64,000 bases of DNA, taken from positions 7,521,966 through 7,585,965 of the forward strand of contig CM045746.1 in assembly GCA_024760905.1 (NCBI GenBank). Reading direction: 5' to 3'. Positions 54,158 to 64,000 of this stretch are shown piece after piece; within the stretch, counting starts at the first letter, position 1, and every line of letters starts with the position of its first letter. The stretch is from Plotosus lineatus (Eukaryota > Chordata > Actinopteri > Siluriformes > Plotosidae). Below the pieces are notes generated by a model, which saw only the letters and a list, made by a program, of their open reading frames with translations, did not search any database and was not told where the DNA came from. Both the position numbers and the translations under genes were made by a program.

Positions 54158-54438
54158 TGCTGCGTTACACATTCTACTTCTTGGATGCCAGTGATCCTGA
54201 TCCTTCTGTTTTCTGAGTCTTGTGATCTGTCCTGGTGTGCTGATGCTGGCTGGAGTCCTCATCTTGGAAGCCCTTCCTTCTTGCTGATGAAGACTTAGAT
54301 GGATTCAGATGTACACTAACAGACTGTGAACATGACTTTTCACTGCTATTGACATAAACTCTTTCCCACAATTATTTAGGATTTACATTTGTATAACCAA
54401 TCAGACTACATTTTGGACTGCAATGAGTTTCTCATATA

Positions 54439-55403
54439 CAGTGGTCCCTTGATACTCAAATGCTTTAGAGGTCGAACAAATTAGAATTCAAGCAAAAAAT
54501 CCATGTTTTTTTTTTGTCCCGCAAGTTGACCAAAATCTGGAAGTCAAACACTAAAGAAGTTCGAGAAAAAAACGAGACCGAGAGGGAAGGGGAAATGCAT
54601 GCTTTCCGGAAGTCCGGAAGTTGTTGATACTATGTATCGCTGTGAACACCTTTAAGGATGAGGTCATGAGCCACTTCTGTAAGGTCTTGAAAGGAAGGCA
54701 GAAACAAGCCACGTTAGAAATGTTCTTCAATAAAAGAAAGGGACATCCTGAAGAAACGTCATCCATGCCATAGCGAGTAGCAAGAGAAAAAAATACCTTT
54801 GACTGATTCACCTGAAGCTGTTATGGAAGGGGATCCGCTTCTGCTCTCCCTCTGTGTTATGAAAGGGGATCTGCCTCCTCTCTCGCTTTCCGTTATGGAA
54901 CGGGATTCTCTAACAATCTTCTCGCCCCTCTGTGACACCAGGAACATTCAGCCGGACCCAAAAATGCAGAAGACAGGGTATGATGAAAACAGATGACCTT
55001 TATTATTCACAGAGAAGGTACTAGAGCATGGAGAAATAGTAGTCACTGTTAAAGAAGCTCGGTGATTGCTAAGTGGAATCAGGTGTATGTGCTTAGCACT
55101 CTACCTGCGTGTGACAGCCACACCCCTCTCCAGCACTGCATGTATAGAGAGAGAGAGTTAGAGCCACCAAAACCAGAGTCTCTCACAACACAGACCATAA
55201 CATAGTGTACTGTATTCAATAATGTTTTCACTTAATTTGAGGACGTATGGTATGAGTTACGGTACCGTTAACTTCTGTTCAAAAGGAATGGATGAAGACC
55301 ATGTACATTATTTGTAATGGGAAAAGCGGATTCGGAATTCAACCAAATCGGAATTTGACCAGCTGTCGGGAACAAATTATGGTCAAGTACCGAGGTAGTA
55401 CTG
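54439..55403 (+). mobile_element. Tigger derivative inserted in the L2 3' UTR, with nested LTR
   Basis: Ends CAGTGGTCCCTTGATACTC and (from the right) CAGTACTACCTCGGTACTT are inverted repeats, with TA on each side (54437-54438 and 55404-55405). The related L2 copy at 58725-59620 has the uninterrupted 'ctcatatgtatggtttac' at this place. A plus-strand remnant near 54655-54780 reads DEVMSHFCKVLKGRQKQATLEMFF, typical of the Tigger transposase C-terminus. It is therefore an internally deleted Tigger. A 40-bp tandem duplication (gttatggaaggggatc) lies at 54819-54915. An LTR is nested at 54931-55202. Confidence 0.86.
54931..55202 (-). mobile_element. Solo LTR nested in the Tigger derivative
   Basis: It begins TGTGACACCAGGAA and ends CAGACCATAACA, parallel to the other LTRs. 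A minus-strand AATAAA lies at 54999-55004, next to 'cccaaaaatgcagaagac'. Flanks (ccctc / tagtg) do not match, unlike the other three. Confidence 0.72.
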
Positions 55404-55460
55404 TATATGTTTTTTATGGTTTTAGCCAAATGAGGATGGGTTTCCCTTTTGGACCTGGTT

Positions 55461-55690
55461 TAGAACAACCACTTATCCTACTGTGCAGGGTTGGGTTTTT
55501 TTTGTTTTGTTTTGTTTTTTTTTGTTTTTTTTTTGGGGGGGGGGGGTTAATACTCTGGGAGAAAACCAAAGTACCCAGAGGAAACCCACCAAGCATGGGG
55601 AAACTCCTTACAGAAACACCCAAGAATACAACTCAAACTGACGATCTTGAGGCGGATTCGATCACCACTACGCCCCCGTGCCATCTACAC
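55461..55690 (-). mobile_element. tRNA-type SINE, family 2, with T/G insertion
   Basis: 'ttagaacaaccacttatcct', 'ctctgggagaaaaccaaagt', 'acccagaggaaacccaccaa' and a head complement 'gattcgatcaccactacgcc' are present. A T/G homopolymer stretch (55496-55546) interrupts it. Confidence 0.78.
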
Positions 55691-55694
55691 TGCA

Positions 55695-55830
55695 TAATAG
55701 TAATCAGACATGTCTGGCTGACCACTATCAGTGTGTCCCGAGTGACACACCCTACTGATTAAATATAACCCAATATAAAAGCAAGAAAGACCTCACTGTT
55801 CATTATGGGTGTACCTCATACAAACAAATC
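55695..55830. repeat. Satellite-like units, CCCTACTCATT family
   Basis: 'gtgtcccgagtgacacaccc', 'tactgattaaatataaccca' and 'cctcactgttcattatgggt' match vocabulary at 50530-51075 and 61225-61400. Confidence 0.6.
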
Positions 55831-56950
55831 ATATACATTTTTCAATCAAATTCTATTCACTTCAGTTTTGTTTGAATAGCGCTTTTTACAATTGATGCTC
55901 AAAGCAGCTTTATATCTTAAAAGTAGGAATTTAAAAAAGTAGAAAGGAGTTGAAACATTTTCTACAATGTTCTACAATCCCTACACATCCCTAATGAGCT
56001 TCGCATTGTGGATGAGTTTCAAAGAATGATCTCTGCATTCAAGCTTCTTCTTCAATGATCTTCTTCATTCAAGCACAGTGCACTATGGGAAATTACTAAC
56101 TGTCTGCCAAAACAAAATTGTTTTTAGCATAATTTTAAACCTCTAGAAACAAATAAATACAATGTCACCTAATCACGGTTTTGATTGGTTAATGAAGCAT
56201 GACCTAAGCTCCACCCACACTAGTCCATGAGTTAAATTTCCTCTCACTAATTTCCTGTCTGTTTGTAATGAATGAACGCAATGGTTTGATTTAATTCAAT
56301 CCGGATCTCATACCCGAGCTTGTAAATATTTATAGACTGATATATTATTAACTGTTTTATTTCTTCTTGCACAACAATGGTGAAATTGGAAGAAACATTA
56401 AAATCCTTAAGCAGGTGACTGATCAATTATTGAAGGAGACACATTAAAGTGGACATCAGCGTGAGTGTCAAGCAGCTCCATTACGAAAATTTGGCTCTAG
56501 CGCCATAAATAAATGAAAGGAGGAGTGAGGTGCGAGCGAGTGGAGATAGGGCGAAGTCTGTAAATGGATTAGTCACAGCTGAGCGCTTGATCTCTGCTGT
56601 ATGACGGAACCTTGGCTAAAAGACTTTAACGTCTGCTGCTGATGGAAAAATAAAACAACGAAAACAAACAGCGCTGCTTTATTAATGAGAAAGGGAACAA
56701 TGCAATTATACAAATGGCTTTGTTTACCAAACATCCAGCATGGAACAGCCAGCATTCAGCTGCTGGGACTCCAGATTGAGTTTGTATTTATTTTTTATCA
56801 TTTTACAGACAAAGACTTTGATTACGACAGAGATCAGCGACTTATTTACTCATCAGAGCTTTGCTGATTCAACAGAAGAGTAAATAAATGAATCCATGTA
56901 GTGATGATGGTGATGGCAAGGATGATGGTTCTGATGATGATGATGTTGGT
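55831..56950. other. No gene recognised
   Basis: Unique-looking sequence with frames on both strands at 56573-56867 and no domain. 'agcgcttttta' and 'caaagcagctttata' near 55880-55920 resemble an LINE 3'-end motif but are too short to call. Confidence 0.4.
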
Positions 56951-56951
56951 G

Positions 56952-56958
<7 letters not shown>

Positions 56959-57023
<65 letters not shown>

Positions 57024-57033
57024 GTACACCCCT

Positions 57034-57129
<96 letters not shown>

Positions 57130-57142
57130 GTGGGGTGTACAC
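56959..57142. repeat. (TA)n tracts with flanking inverted repeat
   Basis: (TA)n at 56959-57018 and about 57037-57125. The second tract is bracketed by tgtacacccctcat (57023-57036) and atgaggtggggtgtaca (57125-57141), complementary apart from a 3-bp insertion. It could extrude as a cruciform. Confidence 0.93.
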
Positions 57143-57347
57143 CGAGGCGTTACAAGACAAGCCAAGAGATATAGTCGAGGTCAACCCCAGGGTCTCTTCC
57201 CGGTTGGACATGGGATATGTATGTATATGTGTGTGTGTGTATATAAATATTTGTACATTTCTTTATATTAAGTTTTTATCTTGAAAATGGAGCAACTTTG
57301 TGTGCACAATTTCCTTAGATAAATAAATAATTCTGATTCTGATCCTG

Positions 57348-57380
<33 letters not shown>

Positions 57381-57526
57381 GTCGTCGTCGTTGTTGTCGC
57401 CATCGCCGCCGCCGTCGTCATCACTGTCATCATCAAATTTATCTTAGTAATCACCACCACCATTATAATCAACACTATAACCATCATCACCATCACTATT
57501 ACCTTTACTGTTACCAAAACAATCAT

Positions 57527-57564
<38 letters not shown>

Positions 57565-57640
57565 CCACCATAAAATTAGTCACCTATACCATCACCACCA
57601 CCATCATCTTCATCATGAATATACAGTTGGCCCAGGAAAA
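57143..57640. repeat. (ATC)n and GTC/CAT low-complexity tract
   Basis: (ATC)n blocks at 57352-57381 and 57525-57563 are joined by degenerate CAT/CGT repeats. The long minus-strand frame is translated repeat. Confidence 0.9.
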
Positions 57641-57649
57641 AAAAAGCAT

Positions 57650-58175
57650 TTCATGTCCACCTCCCAACCACCCCGCAAGTTACGAAAAATAGTATTATTT
57701 GTCTATAAATGTTTTAGTACACCTCTGCATAAAATTGTATCTTTATTAACATTAAAAACAAAAAAAATAAATATAGTTCAACTTGCCAGGAAGAAAAACT
57801 TACATTCACATTTTTTTAATCTGTAACAGAAAAGATTTAAAGTGTACATATGTGCCTGAAATTAAAAAAAATAAAAAATAAAAAAATACACCCTTATTTA
57901 AACTCATTCAACTTCTTTATGTCTTAATATCTCTGTCTCTCTCCACCTTTCTCTTTGATCCTGTTAGAAATTTTTGTTGTTTCTTGAGGGGTTGTTTTCT
58001 GCACTTCATATCGTTTGCTCGTGCGAAAAACCGCTACACCATAGCGCGACAATGAAAGCACCACTGCCAACTAGTGAGGTTGAGGTGCAATTACACAATT
58101 CTCGTACACAATTCCAGAAAAGCATATTCCCCAGGGTCATATCCCCCGGCGTCATACTGCTATTTGAGAAGCACT
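57650..58175. mobile_element. hAT-like non-autonomous element, SINE-free relative
   Basis: The right end (tgagaagcactg, to 58175) and the internal block 'tagtattatttgtctataaa' (57690-57709) match the element at 32781-33363 on both sides of its SINE. The left end is too decayed to place. There is no coding sequence. Confidence 0.65.
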
Positions 58176-58244
58176 GGTGTACACCCACCTGTACCAGCCA
58201 GTGAGCACTATGGAAGTCGTGTTTTTGTTGTTGTTGTTATTGTT

Positions 58245-58722
58245 TTTTTTTTACTTCTCCAGTACATTCAACACAAGCAGGTCAATCGTCCTCGGTGAAA
58301 AGCTGAGAGTGATGCAGGTGGATGTCTCTCTTGTGTCCTGGATTGTGGACTATCTGACTACAAGGCCATAGCATTTGCACACGCAGCACCGCATGTCAAA
58401 TACGTGGTCAGCAACCCCGAAGTACCAGAGGGGATCATCCTCTCCCCTCTTCTGTTCACCCTTTACACAACAGACTTCAGCTACTGCACAGAGACCTGCC
58501 ATCTTCAGATGTTTTCTGATAACTCTGCTATAGTTGGTTGTGTCATTGGAGGTAAGGAGATGGAATATCAGGCTGCTGTGGATTCCCGTTGTCATGTGGT
58601 GTGAGAAGAATCATCTGCAACTTATTGTGACAAAGTCTAAGGACTGATTGTGGATTTCAGGAGATCCAAAGCTGCAGCAACCCATGTTTTCTTCCAGAGC
58701 ATCAATGTTATAATGGATTTCC
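58245..58722 (+). pseudogene. LINE reverse transcriptase fragment
   Basis: SWIVDYLTTRP, PEGIILSPLLFTLYTTDFSYCTETCHLQMFSDNSAIVGCVIGGKEMEYQAAVD and KNHLQLIVTKSK with VDFRRSK match the RT palm and following region of fish CR1/L2/Rex1-like LINEs. The motif C box is FSDN. Two or three frame breaks occur. The clade is not resolved. It abuts the inverted L2 copy B. Confidence 0.8.
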
Positions 58723-58724
58723 AA

Positions 58725-60790
58725 AGTGTAATGAAATTTAAACATTTCCTACTACCCCTACATATCCATAATATGCAAGGCCTCTGTAACAGTTTAAAGG
58801 AAAAACTCCCTCAGTAGATGCGAGGAAGAAACCTTGAGAGAAACGAACCCCAAAAGGGGAAACCCATCCTCATTTGGCTAAAACCATGAAAGTAAACCAT
58901 ACATATGAGAAATTTATTACAGTCCAAAATGTAGTCTGTTGGTGATACAAATGTAAGTCCTGAATAATTGTGGGAAAGAGTTTATATTACCAGCAGTGAA
59001 AACTCATATTCACAGTCTGTTAGTGCACATATGCATCCATCTAGGTCTTCATCCGAAAGAATAAAGGGCTTCCAAGATGAGGTCTCCAGCCAGCATCAGC
59101 ACACTAGGACAGACCAACGGACCACAGGACTCAGAAAGCAGAAGGATCACTGGCATCCCAGAAGGAGAATGTGTACATCAACAAAAGCAGAGAGAGCGAG
59201 AGAGAGAGAGAGAGGGAGAGAGAGACAGAGAGACAGAGAGAGAGACAGAGAGGGGGAGGGGTGTGTAGGTATATTCATAATAGTGTAATGGAAATTGAAG
59301 AATTTATTATTGTTTAGTGCAAGCAGGGACTTCCGCATGACTAGCTGCAGCAGCAGAACTAAAAGAGAGAGAATCAGAAGGAAGACAGATATGACGGCAC
59401 GTGTGCCGCTGGGCAATCAGCCATTCCACTGTCAAACGGACCTGGGTGACAATGTAGAGTTGGGGAGCGTCAGCATCCTGACATTGCAGTCTACCAGAAC
59501 TCTCTATGCCTGAGACTCCAGATCTGCTCCTTTCCCCAATAAAAGCATGCTTTCACCTCCTCTTACAAACAGAGACTGTATCTGAATCCTGAACATTAAC
59601 TGGATGGTTATTCCATAACTATGGGGCTTTAAAAGAGAAACCTTTGCCCCCTGTACTAGTCCTTATTATTCGATGCATCACTAAGCATCCTGTACATTTT
59701 GATCTAAGGGGCATTCTGGATCATAAAAGACAAGAAGTTTGCTAAGTTAATGTGGCGCAAGACCATTAAGTGGTTTATAGGTTAAAAGTAGTAGTTTTTA
59801 CTCTATTCAAAATTAAACTGGGAGCCAGTGCAGTGTAAATAAGATCAGGGTGATAAGCTCATGTCTTCTTGTTCTAGTAAGGGCTCTCGCTGCTACATTC
59901 TGGACTAACTGGAGCTTGTTTATGCTCCTATTAGAACAACCAGACAGTGACACATTACAATATTGTGCATCATGTGCATCATGTGCATCATGTTTCTGTG
60001 CATCATGCACTAACATCATATTTCTTAGTTTAGCAATATTCCTGAGATGAAAGAAAGCTCCCTGGGTAAAATTATCTACATGAGCTTCAAATGAAGGACC
60101 AACGTCAACAATCACTCCAAGGCACTTGACTGCTACACCTGATGAGACTAAAACACCACTCAAGCTAACTACATAATCAGACACCTTATTTCTAGCTGCC
60201 TGAGATCCAAGTATAAGTACTTCTGTCCTGTCAGAGTTTAAAAAGGAGGAAATTGGTAAGCATCCATTGTCTAATGTCCTTTCCACACTTTTTAACTTCA
60301 TTAAGTTGATGTCTCATCTGGCTTTGCTGAAATATATAATTGTGTCAGTATAACAATAAAAGTGAATACCATGACCATGAACAATATTACCCAAAGGGAA
60401 CATGTATAGAGATAATAGCAATGGGCATAGGACAGAACCTTGTGGAACACCAAAATTACCATTAGAACATACATAGAAATTACCATTTGCATCTACAAAG
60501 TGATAACTGTCAGTTGATTATGATTTAAACCAGGAGAGGGCTGTTCCCTTAACTCCAACAACATTTTTTAATCTTTCAAGGAGAATCATGTGACCAATAG
60601 TGTCAAAGGCTGCAAGTAACACAAGCAGGGAGGCACAGCTGTGGTTGGAGGCCATCAGTAGGATAATTTACCACCTTAATGATGCTGTCTCTGTGCTGAG
60701 GTCTAAATCCTGACTGATGCATTTTGTGAATATGATTCCTACAAAGAACATAAACAGCTGTGATACAGCTTTTTCTAAGATATTAGGGAT
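58725..60790 (-). mobile_element. L2-clade LINE copy B, inverted relative to copy A
   Basis: On the minus strand, RT and C-terminal remains (60780 to about 59810) lead into the 3' UTR (59620 to 58725), which matches copy A (53740-54438 and 55406-55460). This UTR holds the (GA)n tract at 59186-59252. Copies A and B thus form an inverted pair of about 0.7 kb separated by about 4.3 kb. RT N-terminal parts and ORF1 are absent. Confidence 0.83.
59813..60492 (-). pseudogene. L2 copy B RT motif C to C-terminal region
   Basis: LGNIVHGHGIHFYCYTDT (motif C YADD read as YTDT) near 60340-60400 is followed by SFLNSDRTEVLILGSQAARNKVSDYVVSLSG, VKCLGVIVDVGPSFEAHVDNFT, AFFHLRNIAKL and NKLQLVQNVAARALTRTRRHELITLILFTLHWLPV. 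This is the L2 order. A short duplicated run (GTGCATCAT repeats, 59967-60010) inserts HDAHDAHDAQ residues where 'Y..SRLDYCN' is usual. Confidence 0.84.
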
Positions 60791-60824
60791 ACACGGGAGG
60801 TTTGATGAATATTGTGGTGGTGAG

Positions 60825-60875
60825 GACCATGCTGGTGATGATGATGAAGATGATGAAGATGAAGAAGATGATGAT

Positions 60876-60907
<32 letters not shown>

Positions 60908-60924
60908 GGAGGAGGAGTGGGAGG

Positions 60925-60956
<32 letters not shown>

Positions 60957-61215
60957 AGAGGTGGTGTTTGTGTTGAGGATGATGATGTTGAAGATGATGG
61001 CACTGATGGTGATGATGATGGGAATGATGGTGACAATGATGACAGTGATGATGGTGGTGAGGAAGAAGATGGTGGTGGTGGTGGTGATGGTGGTAATAAT
61101 GATGATGATGATGATGATGATGATGATAATGATGATGATTATGGTAATGGTGATGGTGATGATGATGATAGTGAAAATGACGGTGATGTTCATGAAGGTG
61201 ATGATGACTCTAATC
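60825..61215. repeat. Degenerate (GAT)n/(GAG)n tract
   Basis: GAT, GAG and GGT triplets run for nearly 400 bp. The 203-codon acidic frame here is translated repeat. Confidence 0.92.
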
Positions 61216-61224
61216 ACACCCTAC

Positions 61225-61400
61225 TTGCTATAACAAATGTCTCACCTTCCAAGTCTCAAATCACACACCCTACTCATTATAATGTCTTGCTGTACACTAT
61301 AGATATGTCCCAGATTACCCCACACTAATTACACAGATCTCATTAAAATAATAAGTGCCTCACTTTTAACTATGGGTGTCTTCCAAATCACTCACTTTTT
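61225..61400. repeat. Satellite-like units, CCCTACTCATT family
   Basis: 'aaatcacacaccctactcat', 'gatatgtcccagattacccc' and 'tgggtgtcttccaaatcact' match the units at 50530-51075. Confidence 0.65.
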
Positions 61401-62205
61401 TTAATGAAAGAAAATATTACGAATAGAATAAACCAATAATATTTAATACTCGTCTAAAATTCTATTTTATTTTACACCTATGGGGGTAAGTATAAGGAGT
61501 AAGGAGAAAATATTCAGAACCGAGACTGACATCCAATTCAGGAGGAGAAATAAAATGAAAGTCAAGGTGCACAGTATGCTTCTGAAAGACATGAGAGAAA
61601 AAGCATGACAGATTGCAAAAAGACGAGGGCAAGAAACAGCAAAAGTGAGAAAACTACTTTAGCTCTGTGTGAGAACCTTTTATGTTCCTCAGAGTGGTTT
61701 GACACAGCTGCTATCTTCTGACAGCGAAGAAGCACTTATGTGCTCTCCTGTGGCGGACACCTTGGCATGGTGCATTGTGGGTAAGCAGGATTTTAAGCAT
61801 GTTCTGTTTTCATGACGGCGCCATTACAACCTATAAGAGCAACTTGGCTATTCCACTTGCCAAAGCTCAGAGAAACTTAGGGGATGTTTATCATTACTAT
61901 TCAAAGAAGAAAAAAAAAAGAAAAAAATCTGTGGAGACGAAGTGCAGGTGTGTGCCGACTGTAATTTTCATTTCATTCAAACTTCACTGGTTTTTATAAA
62001 AGACTGACTGTGCAAAGTGTCAGAAAAGTGTTTGGCTAAATTACACCTTTTATAATTTTAATTTATTTTAAAGTCTCAAGAATTAATTACTTGCAGGTTC
62101 CAGACCAGTTCCTGACACATTTCTGATAAAAAAAAAAAAGATTGTTTTTTGTGAAAAAATATGGGTGGATCAAAAGTAATTGAAACATGAAGATGAATAT
62201 TCATT
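61401..62205. other. No gene recognised
   Basis: Mostly unique. The 74-codon frame at 61775-61999 has a lysine run and no domain. Confidence 0.4.
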
Positions 62206-62209
62206 GATT

Positions 62210-62345
62210 AATTTTCTGAGTTGCGTAATCCTATCATCTTTATCCACATCCTGAACAGCTCACCAGACCATCACAGAGCCAAAATACAGTACTGACACTC
62301 ACTCTTGCAACTAAGAGCAGCTTAGAACAGACAGTTAGCCTAATA
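62210..62345 (-). mobile_element. SINE tail fragment
   Basis: 'aattttctgagttgcgtaat', 'catcctgaacagctcaccag' and 'gcagcttagaacagacagtt' are a decayed reverse L2-type tail and body. Confidence 0.65.
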
Positions 62346-62435
62346 TGCTGGAATTCCTAAAACTAAAATTAATAAATTAAGACATTAAAATTAATTTTAA
62401 TAATAAAAGATATGTGATGTGGCTGGATTTTGTTT

Positions 62436-62692
62436 TGATCAAGCACACCCAACCCCACCATAACCACTTCTCTTGCACCAGCACCCTCTAACCTTCAACC
62501 AATGCAACCCTCCAACCACCTTCATCCTGCCCCACTGATGATGAAGAAGATAGCGGGTTCCTTGTGCTCGAGGATGACTGGGAAGAAAGTAGGATGACAC
62601 ACCCTCTGTTGCCTTAGAAGACCAATCCTCAATCGGCGCACTCTGGCACAATGAATGAATATAATATATATAGTGAATATAATGGACTATAA

Positions 62693-62778
<86 letters not shown>

Positions 62779-64000
62779 TATAGTGAATATAATGGACTTT
62801 GGGATGCTGCAGCTTTCCGCCTCTTGTGTTTTTCCTCTGCTGCATATTTTCATAAAGCCCATTGCCTTGTTTCATGGCTGGCCACCAAATGTCACTGTCT
62901 CTTGATATGTTTTCCCAGTCTTTTTGTGGGGTGTTTATTGCACTAAACACTTCAGTTGGTCTTTGCAACCTTTTTGGGGGGCTCCTCTGCTATGCTCGCC
63001 ATTGTATAATTCACTATAGAACCAGTTTTAGGCATTAATTTGCCCTTAATTCGTGACAAGTGACAGGCCCAGCAAGGTTGCCTGATCAGCAGTATGGCTT
63101 CAATGCATGGGATGTCAGTTCAATCCAATACTTCATTGTTAGTCATATACCTCTGCCATTTGATGTCCATGAGAAAATGAAGGCATCACTATTGAAGGCG
63201 CTCCAGAAGGTGCACCTGCTTCTAGGACAGAACCCAGGCCAGAGATAAAAATAAAAGAGGGTGGTGACCCCTGTGGCTCTGCATACCAATATCTTTGTTA
63301 ACAGGCACAGAAGGTTATTTTTCAATGTTCTTAGTTACTGTGGTCTTGTTAAAAATAATTATTGCTATAAATACTTTGAATATTGATCCATAAATGCTAA
63401 TGTGTGGAGGGCATGTAAGTTCCATGTGGAGGTTGTTGGTTGAGCATCTCTGCCATTTTCAGCCTGATTGTGACGTGAACACAGTTGCTGCATCAGAGAA
63501 GTGATTGGCAATGATCAGATCTAAGAATTCTGCATATAGCCCTATGTTCTGCTCCTTGCACTTCTCCTGAATCTGTTATGGTGTGATCTTCATACGGTAT
63601 GATCTTCATCTTGATTTGCTCTTAAGCTACCCTGAGTTTTTGGCAGTTTTCCCCCAGCAGCTGTAGGGATGAGCCTGTCTAAGATGACTTTTGCAAGAAT
63701 CTATCCAGCTATGGCTAGTAGCGTAACGCCACTGTAGTTTGAGCAATCAGATTTCTCTCCTTTGTTCCTGTATAGACTATGCCAGCATCCCTGAGGTCAT
63801 GGGGTATTTTTACTTTCGCTCAGCACAGCTTGAACAGGTCTGTGAGCTTTTCAAGAAAGCAGCCTTTGACTCCACGGGTCTTGTGGTACTTCAGCTTTGC
63901 AATGGTGGCTTTCATTTCTTCTTTGGTTGAAGGGTTGTCTAGTCCTGTCCTCAGTGTTTGTTGGGGAATCTTCCTGATAATCTATTCTTGCACCTGGCAT
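62436..64000 (-). pseudogene. LINE RT and C-terminal remains, clade unresolved
   Basis: Reading the minus strand from the window edge: PSTKEEMKATIAKLKYHKTRGVKG and LEKLTDLFKLC (RT fingers), then 'AIAG' blocks. After an internal loss come FSDAA and LTISLKMAEMLNQQ near 63420-63510. Then WWPAMKQGNGLYE near 62880 and RRLRIGLLRQQRVCHP near 62600-62640, like the C-terminal 'C...RIGL.SHQR.C' finger of some LINEs. A (TA)n tract is inserted at 62695-62780. It is dead, and the 5' part lies beyond the window. Confidence 0.72.
62695..62780. repeat. (TA)n microsatellite
   Basis: About 37 TA units, flanked by short 'tagtgaatataatggact' repeats on both sides (62669-62690 and 62780-62799). The pair suggests a duplication around the expanding tract. 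Confidence 0.95.

Larger units (their letters stand above)
51220..55460 (+). mobile_element. L2-clade LINE copy A, with esterase-type ORF1 and nested insertions
   Basis: From left to right: ORF1 esterase remains (to about 52450), a linker region of ORF2 (52915-53770), then an abrupt jump near 53735 into the 3' UTR (53740-54438), with UTR sequence resuming at 55406. Most of RT is deleted. A SINE (52570-52898) and a Tigger derivative (54439-55403) interrupt it. Its 3' UTR matches the inverted copy at 58725-59620, including the CT/GA microsatellite at the same place. The gene is dead. Confidence 0.83.

Noticed and set aside
55292..55762. 156-codon plus-strand frame
   Set aside because: It crosses the Tigger right end, L2 UTR and a reversed SINE, including a T/G homopolymer.
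60717..61328. Acidic 203-codon frame resembling an Asp/Glu-rich protein
   Set aside because: It is translated (GAT)n/(GAG)n repeat, and all frames and both strands are open across it.

Overview
This window looks like intergenic nuclear DNA from a teleost fish. It has long (CA)n, (TA)n, (GATA)n and (ATT)n microsatellites. It also carries repeat families typical of fish: RTE-clade and L2-clade LINEs, tRNA-type SINEs with L2-like tails, pogo/Tigger-like and hAT-like DNA transposons, and short solo LTRs. I recognise no host protein-coding exon, rRNA, tRNA or CRISPR array, and nothing suggests a prokaryote. The species cannot be fixed from the sequence. Nearly all open frames are dead transposon genes, their antisense shadows, or translated microsatellites.

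Layout. 1-6.4 kb: mostly unique DNA with one intact SINE (1575-1911) and small repeat pieces. 6.47-12.2 kb: a decayed L2 LINE (+ strand) split by a full-length RTE LINE (7904-11046, - strand) between perfect 19-bp target duplications. 12.2-13.2 kb: a Tigger-like non-autonomous transposon. 13.36-16.45 kb: a second full-length RTE copy. 16.5-33.6 kb: microsatellites, SINEs, a solo LTR (27915-28220), a palindromic hAT MITE (30020-30276) and a hAT-like element holding a nested SINE (32781-33363). 33.78-35.13 kb: a truncated RTE copy. 41.2-45.1 kb: a Tigger element with transposase remains, holding a solo LTR and a truncated RTE copy. 45.9-46.7 kb: a second copy of the 12-kb Tigger-like element with its central module inverted. 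49.3-49.8 kb: another solo LTR. 51.2-55.5 kb: an L2 LINE with an esterase-type ORF1, interrupted by a SINE and by a Tigger derivative that itself contains an LTR. 57.6-60.8 kb: a hAT-like copy, a LINE RT fragment and an inverted L2 copy. 62.4-64.0 kb: the minus-strand remains of yet another LINE.

How the parts relate. LINEs supply reverse transcriptase, and SINEs copy LINE 3' ends to borrow it. One SINE body here occurs with two different 3' ends, one L2-like and one RTE-like. The RTE-like version joins about 60 bp of RTE 5' leader to about 45 bp of RTE 3' end. Both partner LINE clades lie in the same window. All four RTE copies are inactivated by different lesions, so the window records successive insertions rather than a working locus.
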